Assembly: GCA_023807065.1 (NCBI GenBank)
Contig: JAJJLU010000736.1
Location: 1 to 20,730 of the forward strand
DNA length: 20,730 nt
Origin: Isotricha intestinalis
Taxonomy: Eukaryota > Ciliophora > Litostomatea > Vestibuliferida > Isotrichidae
Direction of reading: 5' to 3'
Below the pieces are notes generated by a model. The model ran no database searches. It saw nothing but the letters and a program-made list of their open reading frames with translations, and had not been told where the DNA came from. The position numbers were made by a program, and so were the translations under genes. Position 1 is the first letter of the stretch; each line of letters starts with the position of its first letter. Shown here piece after piece: positions 1 through 8,435 of the stretch.

Positions 1-218
1 ATGATAAAAATGATGAACCTCCAGAATTAGTTGAAGACTTTGAAAGTGTTAGTAAGAAAGATGATAAAAAAGATAAAAAAGAAAAGAAAAAAGAAAAAAA
101 AGCTGCTAAAAAAGCTGAGAAGAAGAAAAAAAAGAAGAAGAAAAAAAAGAAGAAGAAAAAAAAGAAGAAGAAAAAAAAGAGGAAGAAAAAAAAGAAGAAG
201 AAAAAAAAGAATAAATAA
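1..218 (+). CDS. BTF3: 3' end of nascent-polypeptide-associated complex subunit beta (BTF3-like), 5' truncated by window edge
   Basis: Only the C-terminal 71 codons are in the window, read in the frame starting at base 3 and ending at TAA 216-218. The visible start, DEPPELVEDFESVS, resembles the conserved C-terminal tail of BTF3/NAC beta (a Val/Pro-Glu-Leu-Val plus Phe-Glu pattern after an acidic stretch). NAC is a ribosome-bound heterodimer that shields nascent chains; the beta subunit contacts the ribosome and pairs with the alpha subunit through a NAC domain, which would lie to the left of this window. The tail then becomes K/D/E-rich, and from base 120 it is 20 Lys codons, one Arg, nine more Lys, Asn and Lys. 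A Lys tract of this length is unusual. The same DNA in the -1 frame encodes an acidic/basic (EEEKK)n tail. The family call rests on about 15 residues, so it is moderate. Confidence 0.6.
   Translation, partial: DKNDEPPELVEDFESVSKKDDKKDKKEKKKEKKAAKKAEKKKKKKKKKKKKKKKKKKKKRKKKKKKKKKNK
126..211 (+). repeat. 15-base tandem purine repeat inside the NAC beta tail
   Basis: Five full copies of an A8-GAAGAAG unit (126-140, 141-155, 156-170, 171-185, 186-200) and a partial sixth copy run head to tail. The fourth copy has one A-to-G change at 182. The unit length is a multiple of three, so copy-number change keeps the reading frame. The unit reads as five Lys in the gene's frame, as E-E-E-K-K in the -1 frame, and as an R/K mix in the third frame. 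Confidence 0.9.
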
Positions 219-435
219 ATATTGAATTTGGTTTTTAAGAAAAATAAAAGATTTTTGTTTTAATGATATTTATTAAAAATTTTTTATTTTTTATTTTTTT
301 GCAATTATTATTTCCAGAATATATATTAAAAATGTTATATTTCTTATAATAAATAATAATTTAATATTCAATGAAAATAAATTAAAAATAAAATAATACT
401 TATTTTATTCTTCCAAAAAATAACTAAATATTTTT

Positions 436-1217
436 TTATTTTTCAATATGTTTATCTAAGGTACATCCAGGAGAACATTTTGAACATTTTTTACAACAAG
501 TATAATACTCATCACCACCACATCCATTACAAGAATAATATTTTATTTTTCCTGGATGATACAAACATGATTTATGATTATTAAATTTTGAAATAAATTT
601 TTCATGACAATGAATACATTCTTTTTCTTTATTCTTCTCTTTTTCTATTAATGAATATTTTGAAATAATTTCTTTTTTTTGTTCTTTTAATTTTTGATTT
701 TCTTCTTTTAATTGTTGAATTTGTGAATCTTTACAATCAAATATTTTTTTAATTTCTTCTGAAAATTTTTTATATTCTTCATTTGCTAAATCTTTATTCT
801 CTTTGTTTAATTTATTCATTTTTTCTTCAAATAATGAAATCATAATTTTAAAATCAATTTGTTCATCTATATTTATATTACTTTGAATGTAATAATTATT
901 AGAAGATAAAATTAAATCTATTTCTTTTTCTAATAAATTAATTTTTGATTTTTGTTGAATTGTAATTTCTTGTTGAGTAATTAATTGTTGTTTAAGAGAA
1001 GAAATTTCAGAAAGGAATGAATTATATTGAGATGAATTTTTCTTTTTATTTTCTTTTTCTACATTTTTCATCTCATTTAATTCATTTGTCAAATCAACTA
1101 ATATATTTCTAAATAAGAATTATCATTACTAATTTTTTTTTGGTAAGAATATAATAAATGTTTAACATCTTCCACTGAATTCACTTCTGGAGTTGTGTCA
1201 AAAGAATTGTGCTCCAT
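436..1217 (-). CDS. coiled-coil protein with C-terminal CHORD-like zinc-binding domain, one 32-base intron
   Basis: Exon 1 is 1217-1130 (ATG at 1217) and exon 2 is 1097-436 (TAA at 438-436). Joined, they give 249 residues. Without splicing, exon 1 stops at TAG 1100-1098; removing a GT...AG segment restores one frame across the junction (K-K-I-I-D-L-T-N-E). Residues about 40-185 are E/K/Q/N-rich with heptad character, so a coiled coil is likely. The last 60 residues carry a dense Cys/His set: C190-x2-C193, C207, YHPG with H210, C219, C222, C230-C231, C234, C237, C241 and H246. The order C-x2-HPG, then CC, then GC and H is like a CHORD domain (a zinc module found with HSP90 co-chaperones), but an extra CxxC precedes it and CHORD aromatic landmarks are missing. 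Function is unknown; a scaffold or adaptor is a guess. The coding evidence is strong. Confidence 0.8.
1098..1129 (-). other. 32-base spliceosomal intron
   Basis: On the minus strand it starts GTAATG and ends ATATTAG. It contains in-frame stops, and its length is not a multiple of three, so retention would break the protein. Splicing joins phase-1 exon ends to form an ATT codon. An internal TTTAG would give a 21-base alternative, but that puts the downstream exon out of frame. Seen in the sequence only; no transcript evidence is available. Confidence 0.8.
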
Positions 1218-1380
1218 TTATTTTATATGCAATAAATTAATTTTATAATTGAAAAATATTAAAAAAAATAATTATTTTTTTAAAGATATCATTTTTATAT
1301 CATTTTTTTATTGCTCATTTTTATAATTCTACTTGGAATTAAAAATTGAATTGTTTTAATTTGAACATTTATTTTTAGAG

Positions 1381-2403
1381 TTATTCATTTTTGTTTTCTC
1401 TGGATTTTTCATTTATAGATTGAAGAAAAGTTTCATATCTTTCTTAATTATTTTTACTTTTTTTTTGGTCAAATCTTAAAATTAAATAAATATATCTCTT
1501 TTATCCTCAAATAATAATTTATTTTCTAATTTTCTTCTATTTCAACTAATAGATTTCATTTCTTTAAATTTTTTAATTTTTCACCCTTTTGTCTTCTTTT
1601 GATTAGAAATTTTAGTCTAATATTTTTTTTAATTTTTAAATTAATTATCAAAATCTAAATTCTATTTTCATATTTTTTATCTTTATCAATAATAGTTATT
1701 AAATTTTTATAAAAATATTTTAATGCATTTCAAACTATTTTTCAAATATATTTGAATAATGTGAACTATAAAATAAAGTTTTTGAATAATTTCTATATAA
1801 AGATGAATAAAAAAATTTTACATTTATGTAATTATGCATCGAATATTATTTAATAATTCATAATAATTTGAATTTCTTTGTTTTTTAACATAATTATTCA
1901 AATTGTTAAGTTATTCAAACTCCCATTAAAGAGTCTTTTTAAGAATAAATTTTCATTTTTCTCATTATATAAATAAATCACTGTCAAAACAAATAGGTTT
2001 TGGTTTTGTTATATATTTATATAAATCTTGATTTGATTCAATTATTTATATCAAATAAATCTTCAAATAAATTGGTTGTTTCCAAAAATTCATCTTTTTC
2101 ATAATTAATATTTTTAGATCCAATTTATCATATAATCCTTGAACAATAACTTACAAATAATAATAATATTAAAAATAATTGGAATATACTTTTTTTCATT
2201 GATTTTTTCATTTGGCATAATAGTTTATAAAATACCAAACTTTGAGTTATTGACATTTTTCATTTTCAATGAAATTAAAAATAAATTTACTTGAAAATCA
2301 GATTGTTTTTAATAGTGTTTAAAAGATCTTTTAGTTCAGTTATTAAATTATTTACCATTTTTCTTGGTAAATGTGTTATAATACTTTTACAAAAGCAGTA
2401 ATA
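1381..2403 (-). pseudogene. decayed minus-strand protein gene(s), family not recognised
   Basis: This stretch of over 1 kb has no long ORF, yet the minus strand shows consecutive protein-like segments in shifting frames. They include a 38-residue frame (2403-2287), a 42-residue frame starting with ATG (2256-2128) that contains a Lys-rich start followed by a hydrophobic run like a signal peptide or membrane anchor, then pieces such as DEFLETTNLFEDLFDINN, DLYKYITKPKPICFDSD and a final ERYETFLQSINEKSRENK just before TAA 1383-1381. The breaks need both frame changes and stop replacement. GT...AG segments of 25-32 bases do not repair them. It could be one gene or two. The segments have the same codon flavour as the intact genes, but a chance run in AT-rich DNA cannot be excluded. 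Confidence 0.45.
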
Positions 2404-2578
2404 TTTAACTCAAACTTAGATAACTTTTTTTTTCTTTTTGACTTTCTTCCTTTAATGGTTTTAGATATGTCAATTTTAAACAAGAAATAATTTCATGAAA
2501 TATATTTTAAACATCTATAAATTTTAAAAAATTAAAATTTTTTTTATATAAATTAATTATTTTGTAGATAATTAACAA

Positions 2579-3195
2579 ATGATTCCATCACAAAGTTCAA
2601 AAATATCAAATCCTTTACCTGAAAGTATTTTTTATTTAAATTTGAAAATTTAGATTCAATTGTTCGTAAAGATGTTAATAAAAAATTTTATTTATGTTTA
2701 ATTTTTTTTTTTATTGACATTTTTTTGACAATTTTTGTTCAATATATTCGAGATATCTATTTAAAAAATGAAATAAAAAGAAAAATTAAATTCAAAGATT
2801 ATACTTTTTTAGTATGTATATTTGGTTTTATTATAATAACTCTTCTTTTTATTAAAAAATCAAATTTTTCAAAAATTGCAAGTTATATTTATATCGTATT
2901 TGGTTTATTTCATATTTTTTATTCATTAATAATTCAATTAATAGAAATTATCAATGAAAATAAAAAACTTTGGAAAGAAGGTTACCTTGAAAAACATATT
3001 GATGTAGGTTTATTCTTAGTTACTGTGATTATTTTTATTATCAGAAAATATAGTTTTGGATTTTTTAGCCTTTATACAAAAAAAATAAAATATTTACAAA
3101 AATTTTTAGAAATTGAAGATAAAGATTTTTTTCTTGATAGTTTAAGTGAGAAATTATTTGAAAATGAAGGAAATGAATTAAATATGACATATTGA
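2579..3195 (+). CDS. small four-helix membrane protein, unrecognised, one 29-base intron
   Basis: Exon 1 is 2579-2624 (ATG at 2579) and exon 2 is 2654-3195 (TGA). Together they encode 195 residues. Unspliced, exon 1 stops at TAG 2651-2653; splicing gives the continuous junction NPLPE-N-SIVRKDVNKKFY. Four hydrophobic segments follow: about residues 28-48 (FYLCLIFFFIDIFL...), 64-82, 88-113 and 133-157. A cytosolic-type charged tail of about 35 residues closes the protein. The short polar N-terminus has no cleavable signal peptide. No known family was recognised; the layout resembles small tetraspan proteins of protists. It is the only gene here ending in TGA; reading through it would add just three codons before TAA. 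Confidence 0.7.
2625..2653 (+). other. 29-base spliceosomal intron
   Basis: It begins GTATTTT and ends AATTTAG, is almost pure A/T between the splice sites, and splits a codon in phase 1 (A|AT gives Asn). It carries stop codons and is not a multiple of three. Size and borders match the other introns in the window. Confidence 0.8.
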
Positions 3196-3755
3196 AAAAT
3201 TTTCTAAAAATAAATATTTAACTCAAAAAAGGAATAATATCATAATTAATCTTTTACTAAAAAATGTACAAATTTTATTATTTTTATTTAATTTTTTCAA
3301 CATCAATTGTTTGGTACAAAATTCTTTTTTTTCAGAATAAAAACCAATATAATATTCATTTTCTTTATTATAAAATCTCAAATTATTTTTAATTAATTAT
3401 AACTGATATCCAGTTATGAATTTCTTTTTCATTGTGAAAATATTAAAGAAATATATTTATATTTTTAAAAGTTTTAAAAATGAAATAAATTAAATTGAAT
3501 TTTACTCCTCCTATTATTTATCACTGATTGATTTTTGATGATGATAAAAAATAATTTTTATATAGAATCAATTTTAACTCAATATTTCTTTATTAAAATT
3601 TTTTTCTAAAAATTCAATTTTCTAAAATTTACATAAAAAAAATAAAACAATTAACTTATCAATTTACATTATTTGAAAAAATATTAAAAAATAAAAATAA
3701 TAAAATAAAATCTTAAATTTAAATATATAAAACTAAATTTTTTAATATAAAGAAA
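3196..3755. other. spacer between two plus-strand genes
   Basis: No plus-strand gene is visible. The first part overlaps a doubtful small minus-strand reading frame (listed separately). The last 250 bases are simple A/T-rich sequence and presumably include the promoter and 5' leader of the coiled-coil gene starting at 3756; no specific motif was recognised. Confidence 0.6.
3223..3432 (-). CDS. doubtful small gene, about 60 residues, possible 27-base intron
   Basis: ATG at 3432 opens a short frame that closes early, but a GT...AG segment at 3403-3377 can be removed to join it in frame to a longer stretch ending at TGA 3225-3223. The result is 60 residues, including FYNKENEYYIGFYSEKKEF. The composition is like that of the intact genes. 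Against it: the candidate intron starts GTTATA and ends TTGAG, unlike the GTA...(T/C)AG pattern of the four firmer introns, and the protein is tiny with no known domain. It could equally be a fragment of a decayed gene. Confidence 0.3.
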
Positions 3756-5330
3756 ATGGATTATATTCAAAATTTACATTCAGAAGATTTTGATCAATTT
3801 AATAATCAAAATTTAGATTTAATTGATGGGGGTGATAGTATATCAAAGAATTCTTCAAATCATTCTGTTCCAGATTCAAATAATGATAATGGAAGTATTA
3901 TTTTAGATAATATTGATGATGATTTGAAAGATTTTGATTATAATTATATTGAACCCCAAAAACCAATATTTAATCAAAATCAAATTTTTTTAAATGAAAT
4001 TGAAAAATATAAATTATCAAATCAAGTTTTAACAAGATCAAATCTTGATTTAAGAAATGAAAATAAAATTTTAGAAGTTGAAATTGGAAATTATGAATCT
4101 CAATCTAATAATTTAAATAAAAATAATAATTCTATTTTTTCCCAATATGATACAAGTTTACAAAAATTTATTATTTCTTGTAAAAAATCCTTAAAAGATT
4201 CAATAAATGATAATTTAAATAAGATGGATACAATAATGAATCTTCAATTAGAAAACCAAAACTTATTAAAAGATAATATAAATTTAATTAATAATTACAA
4301 TAATAAGGTTATTGAATCTGAAAATTTAAATAGAAAAAATGCAGAAATTCAAATTTTTAATGAAAGAAATGAGAAAAATTTATATAATTTAGAAAAAATA
4401 AAATCAGATTTAGATAATGAATTAGCTCAATTAAAAATTCAATTAGGAAATTTAGAATCTGAAGAAAATAATTTAACTTTATTAAATGAAGCAAATGAAA
4501 AAAGAAGAAATGATAATGAAGATTTAATTAATAGATTAAAAAAAACAATTGATAAATTAAATGAAGAAAATAGTTCAATGAGTATAAAAGTTAATGAAGA
4601 ACATAATAAAATGCAACAAGCAAATAATAACATTTATTACAAAGATAACCAAATTGAACAATTAAAACAAATAATACAAAGAATTAATTTGGACAAAGAA
4701 AAAATAAAAGAAATAAATGAAAATATTAAACAAGAAATAGACAATAAATATGATATTAAAAAGAATTTATTACTTAAAGAAAAAGAATTAACAAATGAAC
4801 TTCAAGTAAATCAAGAAGAAAATGAAATGGCAAGACAATATTTAAAAGAAAAAGATAATAAAATAAATTCTTTAAAAGAAGCAATTGATAAAGTAGCAAA
4901 AGCTTTTGATGATCAAAAAAATATAGATATAAATATAGAAGAAATATTAAAAGAAGAAAAAGAAGATGATGAAGAAGAAAAAGCAGAAGAAAAAGAATTA
5001 GAATTAGAAATTAAAATGGCTCATGAAGAAAATATTAGAAAAGATAATGAAATAAATGAAATTACAAAAATGTATGAAGATATTATTAAACAAAAAGATG
5101 AAATGATTGATAATTTACAAGTTCAATTAGGTGAACCAAGAGAAATTAATACTCAACCTATTATGGAAGGAATGGATAATGAGGAAGAATATAATGAATT
5201 AAATAATGATTATAATTTGAATGAAAATATGGGGAATATGGGAATGAGAAATGATATTGAATTAAGTGAACAAAATTTAATTCAAAATAATAAAACCGAT
5301 GATATTGAAGGATTAGATGATTTATATTAA
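3756..5330 (+). CDS. long coiled-coil protein with acidic tail, unrecognised
   Basis: An uninterrupted frame of 524 residues from ATG 3756 to TAA. The first 70 residues are polar and acidic (DDDLKDFDYNYIEP). Residues about 75-400 are rich in N, E, K, L and I with Leu/Ile heptads, so a long coiled coil is expected. A glutamate-rich block at about 395-415 (KEEKEDDEEEKAEEKELE) is followed by a further helical stretch to about 455, then a disordered tail ending DDIEGLDDLY. Coiled-coil proteins of this sort in ciliates often belong to the cortex, basal bodies or cilia, but nothing in the sequence assigns it. No intron is needed. Confidence 0.75.
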   Translation: MDYIQNLHSEDFDQFNNQNLDLIDGGDSISKNSSNHSVPDSNNDNGSIILDNIDDDLKDFDYNYIEPQKPIFNQNQIFLNEIEKYKLSNQVLTRSNLDLRNENKILEVEIGNYESQSNNLNKNNNSIFSQYDTSLQKFIISCKKSLKDSINDNLNKMDTIMNLQLENQNLLKDNINLINNYNNKVIESENLNRKNAEIQIFNERNEKNLYNLEKIKSDLDNELAQLKIQLGNLESEENNLTLLNEANEKRRNDNEDLINRLKKTIDKLNEENSSMSIKVNEEHNKMQQANNNIYYKDNQIEQLKQIIQRINLDKEKIKEINENIKQEIDNKYDIKKNLLLKEKELTNELQVNQEENEMARQYLKEKDNKINSLKEAIDKVAKAFDDQKNIDINIEEILKEEKEDDEEEKAEEKELELEIKMAHEENIRKDNEINEITKMYEDIIKQKDEMIDNLQVQLGEPREINTQPIMEGMDNEEEYNELNNDYNLNENMGNMGMRNDIELSEQNLIQNNKTDDIEGLDDLY

Positions 5331-5649
5331 AAAAATTTATTTTTTTTTTTTTTTGAGTTTTTTTATTTAAATTTTAATAATGAAAAAAAATGTTTAGAAA
5401 TTTAATTTTAAATTATTTATCTTAATGGTCATAGGTAAATTGTTTAATTTAAATATGCACACTTTTTAAAATTAAATAATATATGAAATAAATTTTTTAT
5501 ATATTTCAACCGATTATAAAGGAATAATGGTTTAAACACTATCTTAATAAAATGAATATTTTTAAACAAATTATCTTAAATATTTTTAAATTTTTTTAAA
5601 CTAAAATTTATTAATTATTTTCTTTATTTTTTTTTGAATAAGTAAAAGA
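5331..5649. other. spacer upstream of CLP1
   Basis: About 320 bases of A/T-rich sequence with long T runs just after the upstream stop codon. It should hold the 3' end signals of the coiled-coil gene and the promoter of CLP1. No gene or recognisable motif is seen. Confidence 0.6.
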
Positions 5650-7102
5650 ATGGATGAATATCAAGAAGTAAATGTTTCTCAAGAGCATGAATTAAGAATA
5701 TATTTAAACGAAGATGAAAGAATATATATAGTAGTAAATTAATTTTTATAACAAAAAACAGTTAATTCATGGAATAGCTGAAATAGAAGGAAGAGATATT
5801 CCAAAAGATAAAGAAATTTCATTTTCTTATAAAAACATTAGAATTTATTGCTGGGAAGATTGTAAAATAAAATATAGAGGAAATATGAAAGGAAAGCCTT
5901 TTACTTCAAATAGTAATGTAAAAGTTATGCAAAAAACTATTTTAGCACATTATAATATAAATAATATGAGAAATATATCTTTAATAAATAATGAAATTGG
6001 ACCTAGAGTCTTAGTAATGAGTTCTAATAATAATTTAGTTGGAAAAAGTTTTTGTCATATATTATTAAATTATTCTTTAAAAATTGGATGGACTCCTATT
6101 TATTGTGATTTAGATTTAGATAATGAAATTAATATACCAGGTTGTATTTCTGCAACTGTTGTTGATCATGTTGTTCCTAATGATTTTTTAATAGATAATT
6201 CAATAAGTTTTTATACTGGAACTAAAAAGGAAAATTTAAATAACTTTTTATATGAAAATCAAATTTCTGAATTAGGAAAATTATGTATTCAAAAATTAGA
6301 ATTTGATTTAAATTCATGGAAAAAATCTAAAAATTTATCAAACGATAATTCTAAATTTTGTTTTGTTAATAGTGAATATCCAACTTTATATTCTTCAGGT
6401 ATGATTATAAATTGTCCTTCATTAGTTATAAATGATAAAGATAGAGAAAGTAGTATTTATTCAACAATAATAAGAGATTTTCGAATAAATTTAATTTATG
6501 TTATAGATAATGAAAAATTATTTTATGATTTAAAAGATTTGATCAATAACAATAATAACATTTCTATTATTTTAATCCCTAAAATAGAAGGAATTGAATT
6601 GAATAGTCAATATCAAAATTATATGGAAGAACAAAGATTAAGTTTTTATTTTAAAGGAACTTTCCTAAATGAAGCATTTGAAGATACGAAATTAAATTTA
6701 ACAACATTATTAAATATAAAGTTAACTGAATTTAAATTAGATTTAGAACAATATAAATTAATTCAAATTGTTTCTTCAAATGTTTCTTCTGATGCATTAC
6801 CAATTGAAGGGAGTAGTGATTTAAATTTAGTTATAAATGAATATAAAATTGATGATGATCCTTTATTATATAGAATAGTTGAAATAGTTTCTTTAGATGA
6901 AAAAGATATTAATGATTTAGATGCTATTTTTGAACAAGGAAAAAATAATTTTGTTGATTTATTTTCTAAAGCTCCAGTTTCTTTCTTTGGAGTTATTATT
7001 AAAGTTGATAAAAATTCAAATTCTATTACAATTTGTAGTCCTTGTAATCAATTAGAACATAAATATATTTTAATAGGAGATTTAAAATATTCGAAAATTT
7101 AA
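5650..7102 (+). CDS. CLP1: CLP1-like pre-mRNA cleavage complex II / polynucleotide kinase family protein, one 28-base intron
   Basis: Exon 1 is 5650-5733 and exon 2 is 5762-7102, giving 474 residues (human CLP1 is about 425). CLP1 belongs to cleavage factor II in mRNA 3'-end formation, bridges it to other factors, and in animals is an RNA 5'-kinase linked to tRNA splicing. Family marks: ELRIYLNEDERIYIV-LIHGIAEI matches the N-terminal domain (ELRFEV...LLTGMAEI in human) with the same spacing across the splice site; GPRVLVM then GKSF at 122-124, LLNYSLKIGWTPIYCDLDL, INIPG, and a C-terminal domain ending in a PCNQLEHKYILIGDLKY-type segment. The kinase motifs are eroded: the first Gly of the P-loop is replaced, GKST is GKSF, and the family's GQG after the second motif reads DNE. 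ATP binding or catalysis may be lost, as in yeast Clp1, leaving a structural role. Confidence 0.85.
5734..5761 (+). other. 28-base intron with tandem GTA donors
   Basis: It begins GTAAATT and ends AAACAG and falls between codons (phase 0). The in-frame TAA just inside it would truncate CLP1 after 31 residues if it were retained. A second GTA three bases upstream (5731) could serve as a donor and would delete one Val. Comparison with human CLP1 across this point has no length difference when the 5734 donor is used, which favours it. Confidence 0.85.
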
Positions 7103-7400
7103 AATATAAATTAAATATACATTTTTAATTCAATGATTTTTTCCGAAAAAAATGTTAATTCTTTTTATAATTTTTTTTATTATTTTTTTATAATTCATTG
7201 GTACTTGAATAAAAGTAAAAAAAAATCATACTTTTTAATTTTTTAAGAATTAAAATTTAAAAAATATAGATTAATATTATATAATTAACATTCATCAAAG
7301 AGAATAATAAATCAAATAAAGTTTTTTTATTTTATAATATTTTATGTTTTTTACATTTTTTTAATTAATTATTTATATTTTACTTTTTTGAAAAACTTTT

Positions 7401-8435
7401 ATGGAAGTAAATTTGAATGATTACAGTAGTTTAATAAAATTAAGATTAGTTCTTTCTTTTATAAGTTTAGTGAGTTGTCTTTTTAATATAACACTTTATA
7501 TTATCTTATTGATTAATTATATATTTCAAAAAAATAAAAAAAATGAATATGATTTTTTATCTTCTTTTTCAAGAGAAGAGAGTATATCATCAACTCAAAT
7601 CAAAGGAGATCTAAAAATAGGTTTAGGAACACATTATATGTTTTTTCTAATGATAACAAAATTATTATGGTGTATTTTAAGTGTTTATCAATGTATAAAA
7701 TATCCTTTTGGATTCTTTTATTTATTTGATAAATATTCAACAAATTGCATTAATTTAGGTTTTTTTCATAATTTTTTAGAATTGAGTTCAATATGTTGGA
7801 CTTCAATAATTATAAGAATTTTTCTTATTACATCAAAAATAAATGATAATTTATTTTTAAATGAAAAAAATGAATTATTTAAAGGATTTTGCTTTTGTAT
7901 ATTTTTACCTTTAATCATAACTTTATTACCTTTATATACTAATTCTTATGGTCCTGCAAAAACTCATTGTTCATTTGATTATTTGGATTTAAAAGGAATG
8001 ACTTTTATTTGGTGGTCAATTATAAATGTTTTTACAATATTTTTAGTTTTATATAATATTTATGTTTTTATTAAAATTATCTCTTTCTATTGTAAAGTTT
8101 TAAAAAAAATAAAAACAATAAACAAAGAAGACTATAATTCAATTGAAATTTTTATTTTAGTTTTTAGTTTATTTCCATTTATTTTAATTATTAATACAGT
8201 TTTAAAAGGATTAAATAGGTATATTGATATAAAAATTCTATCCTCAATGTTTTTAAGTTATATTCATTCTATTATGTATTGCTTAAGTGGGTTTTTCAAA
8301 TCTATTCCTTGTTTATTTTTCTTAAGAGGAACTTTTAAAATTTGTTCAAAAAAAAATATTAATCCCAATGAAGAAGAAATATCTTTACATGATATGAAAA
8401 AATCATCTTCTCATGATATTAGTGAAGAATCATAA
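7401..8435 (+). CDS. seven-helix receptor, cAMP-receptor-like (class E) GPCR type
   Basis: One frame of 344 residues. Hydrophobic segments at about 14-40, 79-97, 118-144, 161-180, 200-226, 247-268 and 277-298 give a clean seven-helix pattern, with a long polar first loop (41-78) and a Ser-rich C-terminal tail (333-344) that could be phosphorylated. Cys116 just before helix 3 and Cys190 in the second outer loop (YGPAKTHCSF) could form the disulfide typical of GPCRs. Helix 3 (ELSSICWTSIIIR) and the YG-x4-HC loop resemble Dictyostelium-type cAMP receptors and their protist relatives. It would sit in the plasma membrane and signal through G proteins; the ligand cannot be told. A different 7TM family is possible. 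Confidence 0.65.
   Translation: MEVNLNDYSSLIKLRLVLSFISLVSCLFNITLYIILLINYIFQKNKKNEYDFLSSFSREESISSTQIKGDLKIGLGTHYMFFLMITKLLWCILSVYQCIKYPFGFFYLFDKYSTNCINLGFFHNFLELSSICWTSIIIRIFLITSKINDNLFLNEKNELFKGFCFCIFLPLIITLLPLYTNSYGPAKTHCSFDYLDLKGMTFIWWSIINVFTIFLVLYNIYVFIKIISFYCKVLKKIKTINKEDYNSIEIFILVFSLFPFILIINTVLKGLNRYIDIKILSSMFLSYIHSIMYCLSGFFKSIPCLFFLRGTFKICSKKNINPNEEEISLHDMKKSSSHDISEES

Noticed and set aside
31..225. 64-codon frame rich in Arg and Lys over the left-edge repeat
   Set aside because: It starts at TTG, is a by-product of the purine repeat, and overlaps the frame that carries the NAC beta-like tail.
1098..1106. Two-base slip in an AT run as the cause of the frame break in the zinc-domain gene
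   Set aside because: A 32-base GT...AG intron explains the break equally well and matches the other introns by size and borders.
2625..2653. Homopolymer frameshift in the membrane-protein gene
   Set aside because: Removing a 29-base GT...AG segment restores the frame without assuming an error.
4439..4633. Antisense frame of 64 codons
   Set aside because: Lies entirely within the coiled-coil gene; hydrophobic text is what the reverse complement of K/E/N-rich coding DNA produces.
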